DNA from: Prostheceraeus crozeri
Lineage: Eukaryota > Platyhelminthes > Polycladida > Euryleptidae
Assembly: GCA_907163375.1 (NCBI GenBank)
Contig: CAJQUW010000619.1
Location: 109,867-173,866, forward strand
Length of the DNA: 64,000 bases
Direction of reading: 5' to 3'
In this document: positions 43,901-57,590 of the stretch, one piece after another
How the letters are laid out: each line of letters starts with the position of its first letter
Position numbering within the stretch: position 1 is the stretch's first letter
Made by a program: the position numbers and the translations under genes
Notes under the pieces: model-generated
The model's input: the letters and a program-made list of their open reading frames with translations, nothing else
Database searches by the model: none
Told to the model about the DNA's origin: nothing

Positions 43901-46900
43901 CGGTCCAACTGTTCTCTTCTGTTCTCTTCTGTTCTTTTTTCAGTATTCATTCGATGCATATCGAGTAATATATCATATGAAAGCTGAGAGGGAGTGGAAT
44001 ATAAATTAATTAATTATCATTTTCCTATCTCAAGGCAGCTGTGCTCCAACTGTTCTCTTCTGTTCTCTTCTGTTCTTTTTTCAGTATTCATTCGATGCAT
44101 ATCGAGTAATATATCATATGAAAGCTGAGAAACAGCAGAATATGAATGAAATAATGATCATTGTCCTATCTGAATGCAGCTGTGCTCCAACTGTTCTCTT
44201 CTGTTGTCTTCTGTTCTTTTTCAGTATTCATTCGATGCATATCGAGTAATATATCATATGAAAGCTGAGAAAGAGTAGCATATGAATGAATTAAGCATCA
44301 TTGTCCTATCTGAATGCAGCTGTGCTCCAACTGTTCTCTTCCGTTCTCTTCTGTTCTTTTTTCAGTATTCATTCGATGCATATCGAGTAATATATCATAT
44401 GAAAGCTGAGAGAGAGTAGAATATGAATTAATTAAGTATCATTGTCCTATCTAAATGCAGCTGCGGTCCAACTGTTCTCTTCCGTTCTCTTCTGTTCTTT
44501 TTTCAGTATTCATTCGATGCATATCGAGTAATATATCATATGAAAGCCGAGAGAGAGTAGAATATGGATGAATTAAGTATCATTGTCCTATCTCAATGCA
44601 GCTGTGGTCCAACTGTTCTCTTTTGTTCTCTTCTGTTCTTTTTTCAGTATTCATTCGATGCATATCGAGTAACATATCATATGAAAGCTGAGAAAGAGTA
44701 GCATATGAATGAATTAAGCATCATTGTCCTATCTGAATTCAGCTGTGTTCCAACTGTTCTCTTCTGTTCTCTTCTGTTCTTTTTTCAGTATTCATTCGAT
44801 GCATATCGAGTAATATATCATATGAAAGCTGAGAGAGAGTAGAATATGAATGAATTAAGTATCATTGTCCCATCTCGATGCAGCTGTGCTCCAACTGTTC
44901 TCTTTTGTTCTCTTCTGTTCTTTTTTCAGTATTCATTCGATGCATATCGAGTAATATATCATACGAAAGCTGAGAGAGAGTATAATATGAACGAATTAAG
45001 TATCATTGTACCATCTCAATGCAGCTGTGATCCAACTGTTCTCTTCTGTTCTCTTCTGTTCTTTTTTCAGTATTCATTCGATGCATATCGAGTAATATAT
45101 CATATGAAAGCTGAGAAAAAGCAGAATATGAATGAATTAAGTATCATTGTCCTATCTGAATGCAGCTGCGGTCCAACTGTTCTCTTTTGTTCTCTTCTGT
45201 TCTTTTTTCAGTATTCATTCGATGCATATCGAGTAATATATCATATGAAAGCTCAAAGAGAGTGGAATATGAATGAATTAAGTATCATTGTCCTATCTCA
45301 AGGCAGCTGTGGTCCAACTGTTATCTTCTGTTCTCTTCTGTTCTTTTTTCAGTATTCATTCGATGCATATCGAGTAATATATCATATGAAAGCTGAGAGA
45401 GAGTAGAATATGAATGAATTAAGTATCATTGTCCCATCTCGATGCAGCTGTGGTCCAACTGTTCTCTTCTGTTCTTTTCTGTTCTTTTTTCAGTTTTCAT
45501 TCGATGCATATCGAGTAATATATCATATGAAAGCTGAGAGGTAGTAGAATATGAATTAATTAAGTATCATTGTCCCATCTCGATGCAGCTGTGGTCCAAT
45601 TGTTCTCTTTTGTTCTCTTCTGTTCTTTTTTCAGTTGTCATTCGATGCATATCGAGTAATATATCATATGAAAGCTGAGAAAAAGCAGAATATGAATGAA
45701 TTAAGTATCATTGTCCTATCTGAATGCAGCTGCGGTCCAACTGTTCTCTTCTGTTCTCTTCTGTTCTTTTTTCAGTATTCATTCGATGCATATCGAGTAA
45801 TATATCATATGAAAGCTCAGAGAGAGTGGAATATAAATTAATTAAGTATCATTGTCCTATCTCAAGGCAGCTGTGGTCCAACTGTTCTCTTCTGTTCTCT
45901 TCTGTTCTTTTTTCAGTATTCATTCGATCCATATCGAGTAATATATCATATGAAAGCTGAGAGAGAGTAGAATATGAATGAATTAATGATCATTGTCCCA
46001 TCAGAATTGAGCTGTGGTCCAACTGTTCTCTTCTGTTCTCTTCTGTTCTTTTTTCAGTTGTCATTCGATGCATATCGAGTAATATATCATATGAAAGCTG
46101 AGAAAGAGTAGCATATGAATGAATTAAGTATCATTGTCCTATCTGAATGCAGCTGCGGTCCAACTGTTCTCTTCTGTTCTCTTCTGTTCTTTTTTCAGTA
46201 TTCATTCGATGCATATCGAGTAATATATCATATGAAAGCTCAGAGAGAGTGGAATATGAATTAATTAAGTATCATAGTCCCATCTGAATTGAGCTGTGGT
46301 CCAACTGTTCTCTTCTGTTCTCTTCTGTTCTTTTTTTCAGAATTCAGTCTATGCATATCGAGTAATATATCATATGAAAGCTGAGAGAGAGTAGAATATG
46401 AATGAATTAAGTATCATTGTCCCATCTCGATGCAGCTGTGGTCCAACTGTTCTCTTTTGTTCTCTTTTGTTCTTTTTTCAGTTTTCATTCGATGCATATC
46501 GAGTAGTATATCATATGAAAGCTGAGAGAGAGTAGCATATGAATGAATTAAGCATCATTGTCCTAGCTGAATGCAGTTGTGCTCCAACTGTTCTCTTCTG
46601 TTCTTTTTTCAGTATTCATTCGATGCATATCGAGTAATATATCATATGAAAGCTGAGAAAGAGTAGAACATGAATTAATTAAGTATCATTGTCCTATCTC
46701 AATGCAGCTGCGGTCCAACTGTTCTCTTCCGTTCTCTTCTGTTCTTTTTTCAGTTGTCATTCGATGCATATCGAGTAATATACCATATGAAAGCTGAGAG
46801 AGAGTAGAATATGAATGAATTAAGTATCATTGTCCTATCTCAATGCAGCTGTGGTCCAACTGTTCTCTTCTGTTCTCTTGTGTTCTTTTTTCAGTTGTCA

Positions 46901-49238
46901 TTCGATGCATATCGAGTAATATATCATATGAAAGCTGAGAAAAAGCAGAATATGAATGAATTAAGTATCATTGTCCTATCTGAATGCAGCTGCGGTCCAA
47001 CTATTCTCTTCCGTTCTCTTCTGTTCTTTTTTCAGTATTCATTCGATGCATATCGAGTAATATATCATATGAAAGCTGAGAGAGAGTTGAATATGAATGA
47101 ATTAATGATCATTGTCCCATCAGAATGGAGCTGTGGTCCAACTGTTCTCTTTTGTTCTCTTCTGTTCTTTTTTCAGTATTCATTCGATGCATATCGAGTA
47201 ATATACCATATGAAAGCTGAGAAAAAAAAGAATATGAATGAATTAAGTATCATTGTCCTATCTGAATGCAGCTGTGGTCCAACTGTTCTCTTCCGTTCTC
47301 TTCTGTTCTTTTTTCAGTATTCATTCGATGCATATCGAGTAGTATATCATATGAAAGCTGAGAGAGAGTAGAATATGAGCGAATTAATGATCATTGTCCC
47401 ATCTCATTGCAGCTGCATTCCAACTGTTCTCTTGTGTTCTTTTTTCAGTATTCATTCGATGCATATCGAGTAATATATCATATGAAAGCTCAGAGAAAGT
47501 GGAATATAAATTAATTAAGTATCATTGTCCTATCTCAAGGCAGCTGTGGTCCAACTGTTCTCTTCTGTTCTCTTCTGTTCTTTTTTCAGTATTCATTCGA
47601 TGCATATCGAGTAATATATCATATAAAAGCTGAGAGAGAGTAGAATATGAATTAATTAAGTATCATTGTCCCATCTCGATGCAGCTGTGGTCCAACTGTT
47701 CTCTTTTGTTCTCTTCTGTTCTTTTTTCAGTTGTCATTCGATGCATATCGAGTAATATATCATATGAAAGCTGAGAGAGAGTAGAATATGAATGAATTAA
47801 GTATCATTGTCCTATCTGAATGCAGCTGTGGTCCAACTGTTCTCTTCTGTTCTTTTTTCAGTATTCATTCGATGCATATCGAGTAATATATCATATGAAA
47901 GCTCAGAGAGAGTGGAATATAAATTAATTAAGTATCATTGTCCTATCTCAAGGCAGCTGTGGTCCAACTGTTCTCTTCTGTTCTCTTCTGTTCTTTTTTC
48001 AGTATTCAGTCTATATATATCGAGTAATATATCATATGAAAGCTGAGAAACAGCAGAATATGACTGAATTAATGATCATTGTCCTATCTGGATGGAACTG
48101 TGGTCCAACTGTTCTCTTCTGTTCTCTTCTATTCTTTTTCATTATTCATTCGATGCATATCGAGTAATATATCATATGAAAGCTGAGAGAGAGTTGAATA
48201 TGAATAAATTAATGATCATTGTCCCATCAGAATGGAGCTGTGGTCCAACTGTTCTCTTTTGTTCTCTTGTGTTTTTTTTCAGTATTCATTCGATGCATAT
48301 CGAGTAATATACCATATGAAAGCTGAGAAAAAGCAGAATATGAATTAATTAAGTATCATTGTCCTATCTGGATGGAGCTGTGGTCCAACTGTTCTCTTCT
48401 GTTCTCTTCTATTCTTTTTCATTATTCATTCGATGCATATCGAGTAATATATCATATGAAAGCTGAGAAAGAGTAGCATATGAATGAAAAAAGCATCATT
48501 GTCCTATCTGAATACAGCTGTGCTCCAACTGTTCTCTTCTGTTCTTTTTTCAGTATTCATTCGATGCATATCGAGTAATATATCATATGAAAGATGAGAG
48601 AGAGTAGAATATGAATGAATTATGTATCATTGTCCTATCTCAATGCAGCTGCGGTCCAACTGTTCTCTTCCGTTCTCTTCTGTTCTTTTTTCAGTATTCA
48701 TTCGATGCATATCGAGTAATATATCATATGAAAGCTGAGAGAGAGTTGAATATGAATGAATTAATGATCATTGTCCCATCAGAATGGAGCTGTGGTCCAA
48801 CTGTTCTCTTCTGTTCTCTTCTGTTCTTTTTTCAGTATTCATTCGATGCATATCGAGTAATATACCATATGAAAGCTGAGTAAAAGCAGAATATGAATTA
48901 ATTAAGTATCATTGTCCTATCTGAATGCAGCTGCGGTCCAACTGTTCTCTTCCGTTCTCTTCTGTTCTTTTTTCAGTTTTCATTCGATGCATATCGAGTA
49001 ATATATCATATGAAAGCTGAGAGATAGTAGAATATGAATTAATTAAGTATCATAGTCCCATCTGAATTGAGCTGTGGTCCAACTGTTCTCTTCTATTCTC
49101 TTCTGTTCTTTTTTTAGAATTCAGTCTATGCATAGCGAGTAATATATCATATGAAGCCTGAGAAAGAGCAGAATATGAATGAATCAATGACCATTGCCCC
49201 ATCTCAATGCAGCTGCAGTCCAACTGTTTTCTTTTGTT
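28981..49238 (+). repeat. 141-bp satellite array, forward orientation
   Basis: Monomers of 141 bp carry CATTCGATGCATATCGAG, then ATATCATATGAAAGCTGAG, GAATGAATTAAGTATCATTG, GCAGCTGTGGTCCAACTG and a pyrimidine tract ending TTCTTTTTTCAG. Landmark positions such as 37491, 37632, 37773 and 37914 show the exact period. About 140 monomers. Several variant types recur in similar order in distant places (for example 41.5-41.8 kb with 46.8-47.05 kb), so there is higher-order structure. Open frames inside follow from 141 being 47 codons. Confidence 0.95.
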
Positions 49239-51750
49239 TGCAGCACAGCTCCATTCAGATGGTACAATGGTCATTGACTCAGTCATATTCTACTCTCTCT
49301 GAACTTTCATATGTTATATTACTCGATATGCATAGACTGAATTCTGAAAAAAGAACAGAAGAGAACAGAAGAGAACAGTTGGACCGCAGCTGCATTGAGG
49401 TGGGACAATGATACTTAATTCATTCATATTCTACTCTCTGTCAGCTTTCATATGATATATTGCTCGATATGCATCGAATGAATACTGAAAAAAGAACAGA
49501 AGAGAACAGTTGGACCGCAGCTGCATTCAGATAGGACAATGATACTTAATTCATTCATATTCTGCTCTTTCTCAGCCTTCATATGATATATTACTCGATA
49601 TGCCCCGACTGAATACTGAAAAAAGAACAGAAGAGAACAGAAGAGAACAGTTGGACCACAGCTCAATTCAGATGGGACTATGATACTTAATTCATTCATA
49701 TTCTACTCTCTCTCAGCTTTCATATGATATATTACTCGATATGCATAGACTGAATTCTGAAAAAAGAACAGAAGAGAACAGCTGGACCGCAACTGCATTG
49801 AGATGGGACAATGATACTTAATTCATTCATATTCTACTCTCTCTCAGCTTTCATATGATATATTACTCGATATGCATCCAATGAAAACTGAAAAAGAACA
49901 GAAGAGAACGGAAGAGAACAGTTAGACCACAGCTCCATTCAGATGGGACAATGATCATTAATTCATTCATATTCTACTCTCTCTCAGCTTTCATATGATA
50001 TATTACTCGATATGAATCCAATGAAAACTGAAAAAGAACAGAAGAGAACAATAGAGAACAGTTAGACCACAGCTCCATTCAGATGGACAATGATCATTAA
50101 TTCATTCTTATTCTACTCTCTCTCAGCTTTCATATGATATATTACTCGATATGCTTCGATTGAATACTGAAATAAGAACAGAAGAGAACAAAGAGAACAG
50201 TTGGAGCGCAGCTGCATTCAGATAGGACAATGATCATTAATTCATTCATATTCTGCTCTTTCTCAGCCTTCATATGATATATTACTCGATATGCCCCGAC
50301 TGAATACTGAAAAAAGAACAGAAGAGAACAGAAGAGAACAGTTGGACCACAGCTGCATTGAGATGGGACAATGATACTTAATTCATTCATATTCTACTCT
50401 CTCTCAGCTTTCATATGATATATTACTCGATATGCATAGACTGAATTCTGAAAAAAGAACAGAAGAGAACAGCTGGACCGCAATTGCATTGAGATGGGAC
50501 AATGATACTTAATTCATTCATATTCTACTCTCTCTCAGCTTTCATATGATATATTACTCGATATGCATCCAATGAAAACTGAAAAAGAACAGAAGAGAAC
50601 GGAAGAGAACAGTTAGACCACAGCTCCATTCAGATGGGACAATGATCATTAATTCATTCATATTCTACTCTCTCTCAGCTTTCATATGATATATTACTCG
50701 ATATGCATCGAATGAATACTGAAAAAGGAACAGAAGAGAACATAAGAGAACAGAAGAGAACGGTTGGAGCACAGCTGCATTGAGATGGGACAATTATACT
50801 TAATTTGTTCATATTCTACTCTCTCTCAGCTTTCATATGATATATTACTCGATATGCATCGAATGAATACTGAAAAAAGAACAGAAGAGAACAGTTGGAC
50901 CGCAGCTGCATTGAGATGGGACAATGATACTTAATTCATTCATATTCTGCTTTTTCTCAGCTTTCATATGATATATTACTCGATATGCATCGAATGAATA
51001 CTGAAAAAAGAACAGAAGAGAAAAGAAGAGAACAGTTGGAGCACAGCTGCATTGAGATGGAACAATGTTACTTAATTCGTTCATATTATACTCTCTCTCA
51101 GCTTTCATATCATATATTACTCGATATGCATCGAATGAATACTGAAAAAAGAACAGAAGAGAACAAAAGAGAACAGTTGGACCACAGCTGCATCGAGATG
51201 GGACAATGATACTTAATTCATTCATATTCTACTCTCTCTCAGCTTTGATATGATATATTACTCGATAAGCATAGACTGAATTCTGAAAAAAGAACAGAAG
51301 AGAACAGAAGAGAACAGTTGGACCACAGCTGCATTGAGATAGGACAATGATACTTAATTCATTCATATTCTACTCTCTCTCAGCTTTCATATGATATATT
51401 ACTCGATATGCATCGAATGAATACTGAAAAAAGAACAGAAGAGAACAGGAGAGAACGGTTGGACCACAGCTGCATTGAGATGGGACAATGATACTTAATT
51501 CGTTCATATTCTACTCTCTCTCAGCTTTCATATGATATATTACTCGATATGTATCGAATGAAAACTGAAAAAAGAACAGAAGAGAACAGTTGGACCACAG
51601 CTCCATTCAGATGGGACAATGATCATTAATTCATTCATATTCTGCTGTTTCTCAGCTTTCATATGATATATTACTCGATATGCATCGAATGAATACTGAA
51701 AAAAGAACAGAAGAGAACAAAAAAGAACATGTGGAGTACAGCTACATTCA
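49239..51750 (-). repeat. 141-bp satellite array, reversed orientation
   Basis: From about 49239 the same monomers read on the minus strand (ATTACTCGATATGCATCGAATG, GAACAGAAGAGAACAG on the plus strand). About 17-18 monomers. The switch occurs within partial monomers: CAACTGTTTTCTTTTG stops and GCAGCACAGCTCCATTCAG begins. Confidence 0.93.
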
Positions 51751-51755
51751 CATGG

Positions 51756-52412
51756 GACAATATTGATTGACATATTCAGATTCTACTACTACTCAGCTTT
51801 CATATGATCTACCGCATCATATGTATCGATAGACTACTCAAAAAAGAACAGAGGAGAACACATTATAACAGTTAATCAATCATGAGGTTGCAATTGAAAT
51901 TAGAGAACATAATTCAATTATGAAAATATTCGCACCATGTTCGTTGTGACATAAGCTTTCAAATGATATATTACTTGATATATATATCTTCAAATCTCCA
52001 AAGAGAACAAAAGAGAACACTGAGACCCGATTTAGGATCAACATATCACGCATGAAGGTGTTACTGTTCTTAAGCATGCTTGCAGATACTATGTCAACTG
52101 CACTATGTCCAAAATCTGAGTTATTAGATATCTTTCGATTTCTTTGTTACATTCATTGATTATAAGATATCTTGTCAGCCTGATATCTACATTCCCAACT
52201 TTTAACACAGAAATTTTCTAAGGACGGACTTTCTACACATAATATGCTTCATCATAGTTATCCTTAGAATTGCATAAATTCTTTTCCTATGCTGTAATGT
52301 AAAATTTGAATTTGGCAAGAAATCTGAAAAATCACACCAAATTGTCACAAAAATTGACATTTTTCTTCTTCTCAAAATTTCTTGGTTGAATTGCGGTCGA
52401 ATTGAAGTAACA
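51756..52412. repeat. Array-edge module, copy J1
   Basis: Two very diverged satellite monomers followed by shared non-satellite sequence (CACTGAGACCCGATTTAGG, TTTCGATTTCTTTGTTAC, AAATTTGAATTTGGCAAG). The same order occurs at 56950-57590 and 58790-59315. Confidence 0.8.
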
Positions 52413-53825
52413 GTTTCAATTGGATTAAGTAAGTCAATATTATTTTGCGACAAATAATAGTTAATTGTAACATAAATAATTTATGACATATGTCATATAC
52501 GTTTTGCATTAACTGAATCAATATTGTTTAGTGAATGTATTACATGTATAGTTACATTAATGCATGCTTTCATGTGCTACCTACTTCTTAAATAAAGTTA
52601 ATTCTCCATAATTCAGTTTTAACATTATTCTTCTTAAATATGTTAAAGTTATTCGAACCTTTTTATTGGAAATTCATGATTTAATGCTCCATTACATTTT
52701 CTATTTATTACAGATAACATGTTGTAATTTTAATGATAATTATTACCTTGTTTCTCTTGCATGTTCTATTCTTTGCATGTACTTATTAAACGTAAGGTCT
52801 CCCTGTCCCGGATTACCTATGTGGAGTTCGTACTGTAATAACTATGTTATCCTCCCCCCCCCCAAATACCCCAGTTATATCTTAAGCAGCTTGATTTATG
52901 TAAGACTGGAATGGATAATTTTTAATAAAAAATGCAATGTTGATTCTATGTTAAAATAATAAGTCGAATTCAATTTCATGTATTCTATTTTTATATACAT
53001 TCCTATTCATAAATTCATGCCAGTCAATTACATAAATCTAGCTATCGAGATCAAATAATTGATAATTATTCATTTATTGGAAAATTACTGACAATTAATA
53101 TTATTCATCTAATGTCGTACACATTTTTTGAAGTATTCAACTGTCATTAATTACTTTTATAATTGTATTTGATGGATCATGTTCATTGCAGTAATTTTCC
53201 AATAAATATATAATAATACAGCATTGCCCTTTTAAATAAGGTTAGAGGTTCCATTTTCCCGGATTACCCACAACGTGGGGTCCGTACTGTATTATCTTCA
53301 TCTTCCCCCCTTACACCTCAGGTATAAGAAGCTACTTCTTCTACATACAGTTGATTTGAATTCATTCTAGTATGTTAAATGACTTCTCATCAATAACATG
53401 CAGAATGCAATTCTTTTCAATTATCAGAATGCAGCTGCTTCTGAAGATATTTACTAAAAAACACATTTAGTAATGTCTTGGAAAAATTATTGCAATTAAT
53501 ATTATTCATTGATTAATATGTTTGTAATCTTTGTAAAAAATTAGACTATTGTATTCATATGTATACATTATTTTTAAAATGATTTCAAAATTTTAACAGA
53601 TATGGATAAATGGATCATATTCATTGCCATATTTTTTCAAGGCATTTATCATCAAATTCCATCCACTTCTTCAACTCCCTTCCCCCCCATTTTTTTCATT
53701 TACAATCATTTTTTTGGTTATGGGGCCAGTTCAAATTTTCCTAATTCATTAATTAATAATAAGCATTTATTGAGACTTGAGGTATTCGGTACATTAACTA
53801 CACTTCGAAATCCATACCTCATCAT
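52413..53825. other. AT-rich spacer with a duplicated block
   Basis: No gene. A block with CCCGGATTACCYA, GTCCGTACTGTA or GTTCGTACTGTA, and a C-rich run occurs near 52795-52870 and again near 53240-53320, about 445 bp apart, both diverged. Confidence 0.5.
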
Positions 53826-53829
53826 GAAC

Positions 53830-56465
53830 CATATGTAGTCATTCACATTCAAGGAGTTAGGGATCAGGAGCCAAAATTGGTCAGTCAAGCTCAAGGACTT
53901 AGGGATCAGGAACCAAAATCGGTCAGTCAAGCTCAAGGAGTGAGGGATCAGGATCCACAATTGGTCAGTCAAACTCAAGGAGTTAGGGATAAGGAGCCAC
54001 GATTGGCTAGTCAAGTTGAAGGACTTATGGTTTAGGAGGTTTGATCATTGATTAATCTCGGTCCTCAACTTGAGGTTAGGATTGGAAGAAAGGAAAGGTA
54101 ATACCGGCATTGCATCTCAATTACTTATTATGCGGACTTAGGGGTCAGGAGCCACATCTGGTCAGTCAAGCTCAAGGACTTAGGGATCAGGAACCAAAAT
54201 CGGTCAGTCAAGCTCAAGGAGTGAGGGATCAGGAGCCAAAATTGGTCAGTCAATCTCAAGGACTTATGGTTTAGGAGGTTTGATCATTGATTAATCTCGG
54301 TCCTCAACTTGAGGTTAGGATTGGAAGAAAGGAAAGGTAATACCGGCATTGCATCTCAATTGCTTATTATGCGGACTTAGGGATCAGGAGCCACATCTCG
54401 TCAGTCAAGATCAAGGACTTAGGGATCAGGGGCAAAAATTGGTCAGTCAAGCTCAAGGACTTAGGGATCACGAGCAAAATTGGTAAGTCAATCTCAAGGA
54501 CATAGGGATCAGGAGCCACATGTGGTCAGTCAGGTTCAAGCACTGAGGGATAAGGATTTGGGTTGGTGAGTCAATGTGAAGGACTTGAGGTTTAGGAGGT
54601 TTGATCATTGATTGACCTCGGTCCTCAACTTGAGGTTGGGATAGGAAGGAAGGAAAGGCAATACCGGCATTGCATCTCAATTACTTATTATGTGGACTTA
54701 GCGATCAAGAGCAACATCTGGTTATTCAAGATAAATGACTTAGGGATCCGGAACTATAATTGGTCAGTCAATATCAAGGACTTAGGGATCAGGAACCAAA
54801 ATCGGTCAATCAATCATCAGGACTTAGAGATCAGGAGCCACATCTAGTCAGTAAAGATCAAGGAGTTATGGATCAGGAGCCACATCTGGTCTTCAAAGCT
54901 CAAGCACTCAGGAATCAGGAACTAAAATTGGTCAGTCAAGCTCATTGACTTAGGGATCAGGATCCACAATTGGTCAGTCAAACTCAAGGAGTTAGGGATA
55001 AGGAGCCACGATTGTCTAGTCAAGTTGAAGGACTTATGGTGTAGGAGGTTTGATCATTGATTAATCTCGGTCCTCAACTTGAGGTTAGGATTGGATGAAA
55101 GGAAAGGTAATACCGGCATTGCATCTCAGTTACTTATTATGCGGACTTAGGGATCAGGAGCCACGCTTGGTCAGTCAAATTCAAGGACTTAGGGATCAGG
55201 AACCAAAATCGGTCAGTCAAGCTCAAGGAGTAAAGGATCAGGAGCCACGCTTGGCCAGTGAAGCTCAAGGACATAGGTATCAGGATCCACGCTTGGTCAG
55301 TCAAGCTCAAGGACTTAGGGATCAGGAGCCAAGCTTGGTCAGTGAAGCTCAAGGACTTAGGGATCAGGATCCACGCTTGGTCAGTGAAGCTCAAGGACTT
55401 AGGGATTAGGAGCCACGATTGGTCACTCAAACACAAGGACTTAGGGATAAGGAGCCACGATTGGTGAGTCTAGTTGAAGGACTTGAGGTTTAGGAGGTTT
55501 GATGACTAAATAATCTCGGTTCTCAACTTGAGGTTAGGATTAGAAGAAGGGAAAGGCAACACTGGCAATGCATCTAGACTGCTTATCAGGAGGACTTAGG
55601 GATCAGGAGCCACGCTTGGTCAGTGAAGCTCAAGGACTTAGGGATCAGGATCCACGCTTGGTCAGTGAAGCTCAAGGACTTAGGGATCAGGATCCACGCT
55701 TGGTCAGTGAAGCTCAAGGACTTAGGGATTAGGAGCCACGATTGGTCAGTGAAGCTCAAGGACTTAGACATCAGGATCCACGCTTGGTCAGTGAAGCTCA
55801 AGGACTTAGGGATCAGGAGCCACGCTTGGTCAGTGAAGCTCAAGGACTTAGGGATCAGGATCCACGCTTGGTCAGTGAAGCTCAAGGACTTAGGGATTAG
55901 GAGCCACGATTGGTCAGTGAAGCTCGAGGACTTAGGGATCAGGATCCACGCTTGGTCAGTGAAGCTCAAGGACTTAGGGATTAGGAGCCACGATTGGTCA
56001 CTCAAACACAAGGACTTAGGGATAAGGAGCCACGATTGGTGAGTCTAGTTGAAGGACTTGAGGTTTAGGAGGTTTGATGACTAAATAATCTCGGTTCTCA
56101 ACTTGAGGTTAGGATTAGAAGAAGGGAAGGGCAACACTGGCAATGCATCTAGACTGCTTATCAGGAGGACTTAGGGATCAGGAGCCACGCTTGGTCAATC
56201 AAGCTCTAGGACTTAGGGATCAGGAATTACGCTTGGTCAGTCAAGCTCTAGGACTTAGGGATCAGGAGCCACGCTTGGTCAGTGAAGCTCAAGGACTTAG
56301 GGATTAGGAGCCACGATTGGTCAGTGAAGCTCGAGGACTTAGGGATAAGGAGCCACGCTTGGTCAGTCAAGCTCAAGGACTTAGGGATAAGGAGCCACGC
56401 TTGGTCAGTCAAGCACAAGGACTTAGGGATGAGGAACCATGATTGTTGAGTCAAGTTCAAGTGCT
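53830..56465. repeat. 42-bp minisatellite with a longer higher-order unit
   Basis: The basic unit is 42 bp (GTCAGTCAAGCTCAAGGACT followed by TAGGGATCAGGAGCCACG and ATTG). Runs of 3-10 units are separated by a conserved spacer of about 130 bp (TTTAGGAGGTTTGATCATTG, CCTCAACTTGAGGTTAGGAT, GGCATTGCATCTCA) seen near 54026, 54266, 54590, 55035, 55490 and 56060. The stretches 55490-55620 and 56050-56180 are nearly identical. Both strands are open in places because 42 is a multiple of three. Confidence 0.9.
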
Positions 56466-56469
56466 GAAT

Positions 56470-57050
56470 AGAGAACAGAAGAGAGCAGAAAGGAGTGCAT
56501 TCATGTATTCATAGTCTGCTATTCCTCAGCTTTCATTTGATATATTACTCGACATGCCTCAACTGAATACTGATAAATGAACAGAAGATAACAGAAGAGA
56601 ACAAAAGGGAACAGTTGAAGCACAACTGCATTGAGATGGGACAATGATCATTCATGTGATCATATTCTTCTGTTCCTCAGCTTTCATTTGATATATTACT
56701 CGACATGCCTCAACTGAATACTGATAAATGAACAGAAGAGAGCAGAAGAGAACAAAAGGGAACAGTTGGATCACAACTGCATTGAGATGGGACCATGATC
56801 ATTCATGTGTTCATATTCTTCTCTTCCTCCGCTTTCATTTGATATATTACTCGACATGCCTGAACTGAATACTGAAAAAAGAACAGAAGAGAACAGAAGG
56901 AAACAGTTGGATCACAACTGGAAACAGATGGGACCATGATCATTCATGTGTTCATATTCTACGCTTCCTCATCTTTCATATAATATATTACTTGATGTGC
57001 CTCGACTCAATACTGAAAAAAGAACAAAAGAGAACAGAAGAGAACATTTG
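56470..57050 (-). repeat. Diverged 141-bp satellite monomers
   Basis: About four monomers in reversed orientation with landmarks ATATATTACTCGACATGCCT and GAACAGAAGAGAACA, clearly diverged from the main array. Confidence 0.8.
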
Positions 57051-57590
57051 GCCCAAGCAATAAGATGCAATTTTGATTTGGAGCACGTAATTCAGGTATG
57101 AGAATATTCTCATCATATTCGTTGTGAAAATTGCTCTCAAATGATATATTACATGATATGTATCGTTCGAAATCTCAAAAGAGAACGAAAGAGAACACTG
57201 AGACCCGAATCAGAATCCAAAAATCATATATCGGTGTGTTGCTATTCTTCAACATGCTTCATAGACACTATGTCAGTTGAACTATGTCAAAACCTGAGTA
57301 ATTAGATATCTTTCGATTTCTTTGTTACCTTTTTTGGTGGAAAGAAATCTTGTTAACCTGATATCTACATTCACAAATTTCAGCCAAGAAATTTTCTAAG
57401 GTCGGATAATCCATACATAACATGCACATCCATAGTAATCTAGAGATTTGCATTAATTATTTTCCTATGCTGCAATGTAAAATTTGAATTTGACATGAAA
57501 TCTGACAAATCTCCCAAAATTGTCACTAAAAATGACATTTTTCTGCATTTGCAAATGTCTTGCCTGATGAGTGTGGAACTACAGTAATGG
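56950..57590. repeat. Array-edge module, copy J2
   Basis: Same order as J1: diverged monomers, CACTGAGACCCGAATCAG, TTTCGATTTCTTTGTTACC, AAATTTGAATTTGACATG. It overlaps the last diverged monomer of the preceding entry. Confidence 0.78.

Noticed and set aside
28981-51750. CRISPR-like regular repeats
   Set aside because: Units are contiguous 141-bp satellite monomers without unique spacers, in a eukaryotic context.
29691-51773. Many frames with MNELSIIVLSECSCGPTVLF
   Set aside because: They are translations of the 141-bp satellite; the period is a multiple of three and most monomers carry a stop in that frame.
55095-56460. Frames on both strands with KLKDLGIRSHDWSV or FTDQAWILIPKSLS
   Set aside because: Translations of the 42-bp minisatellite, open on both strands only because of the period.
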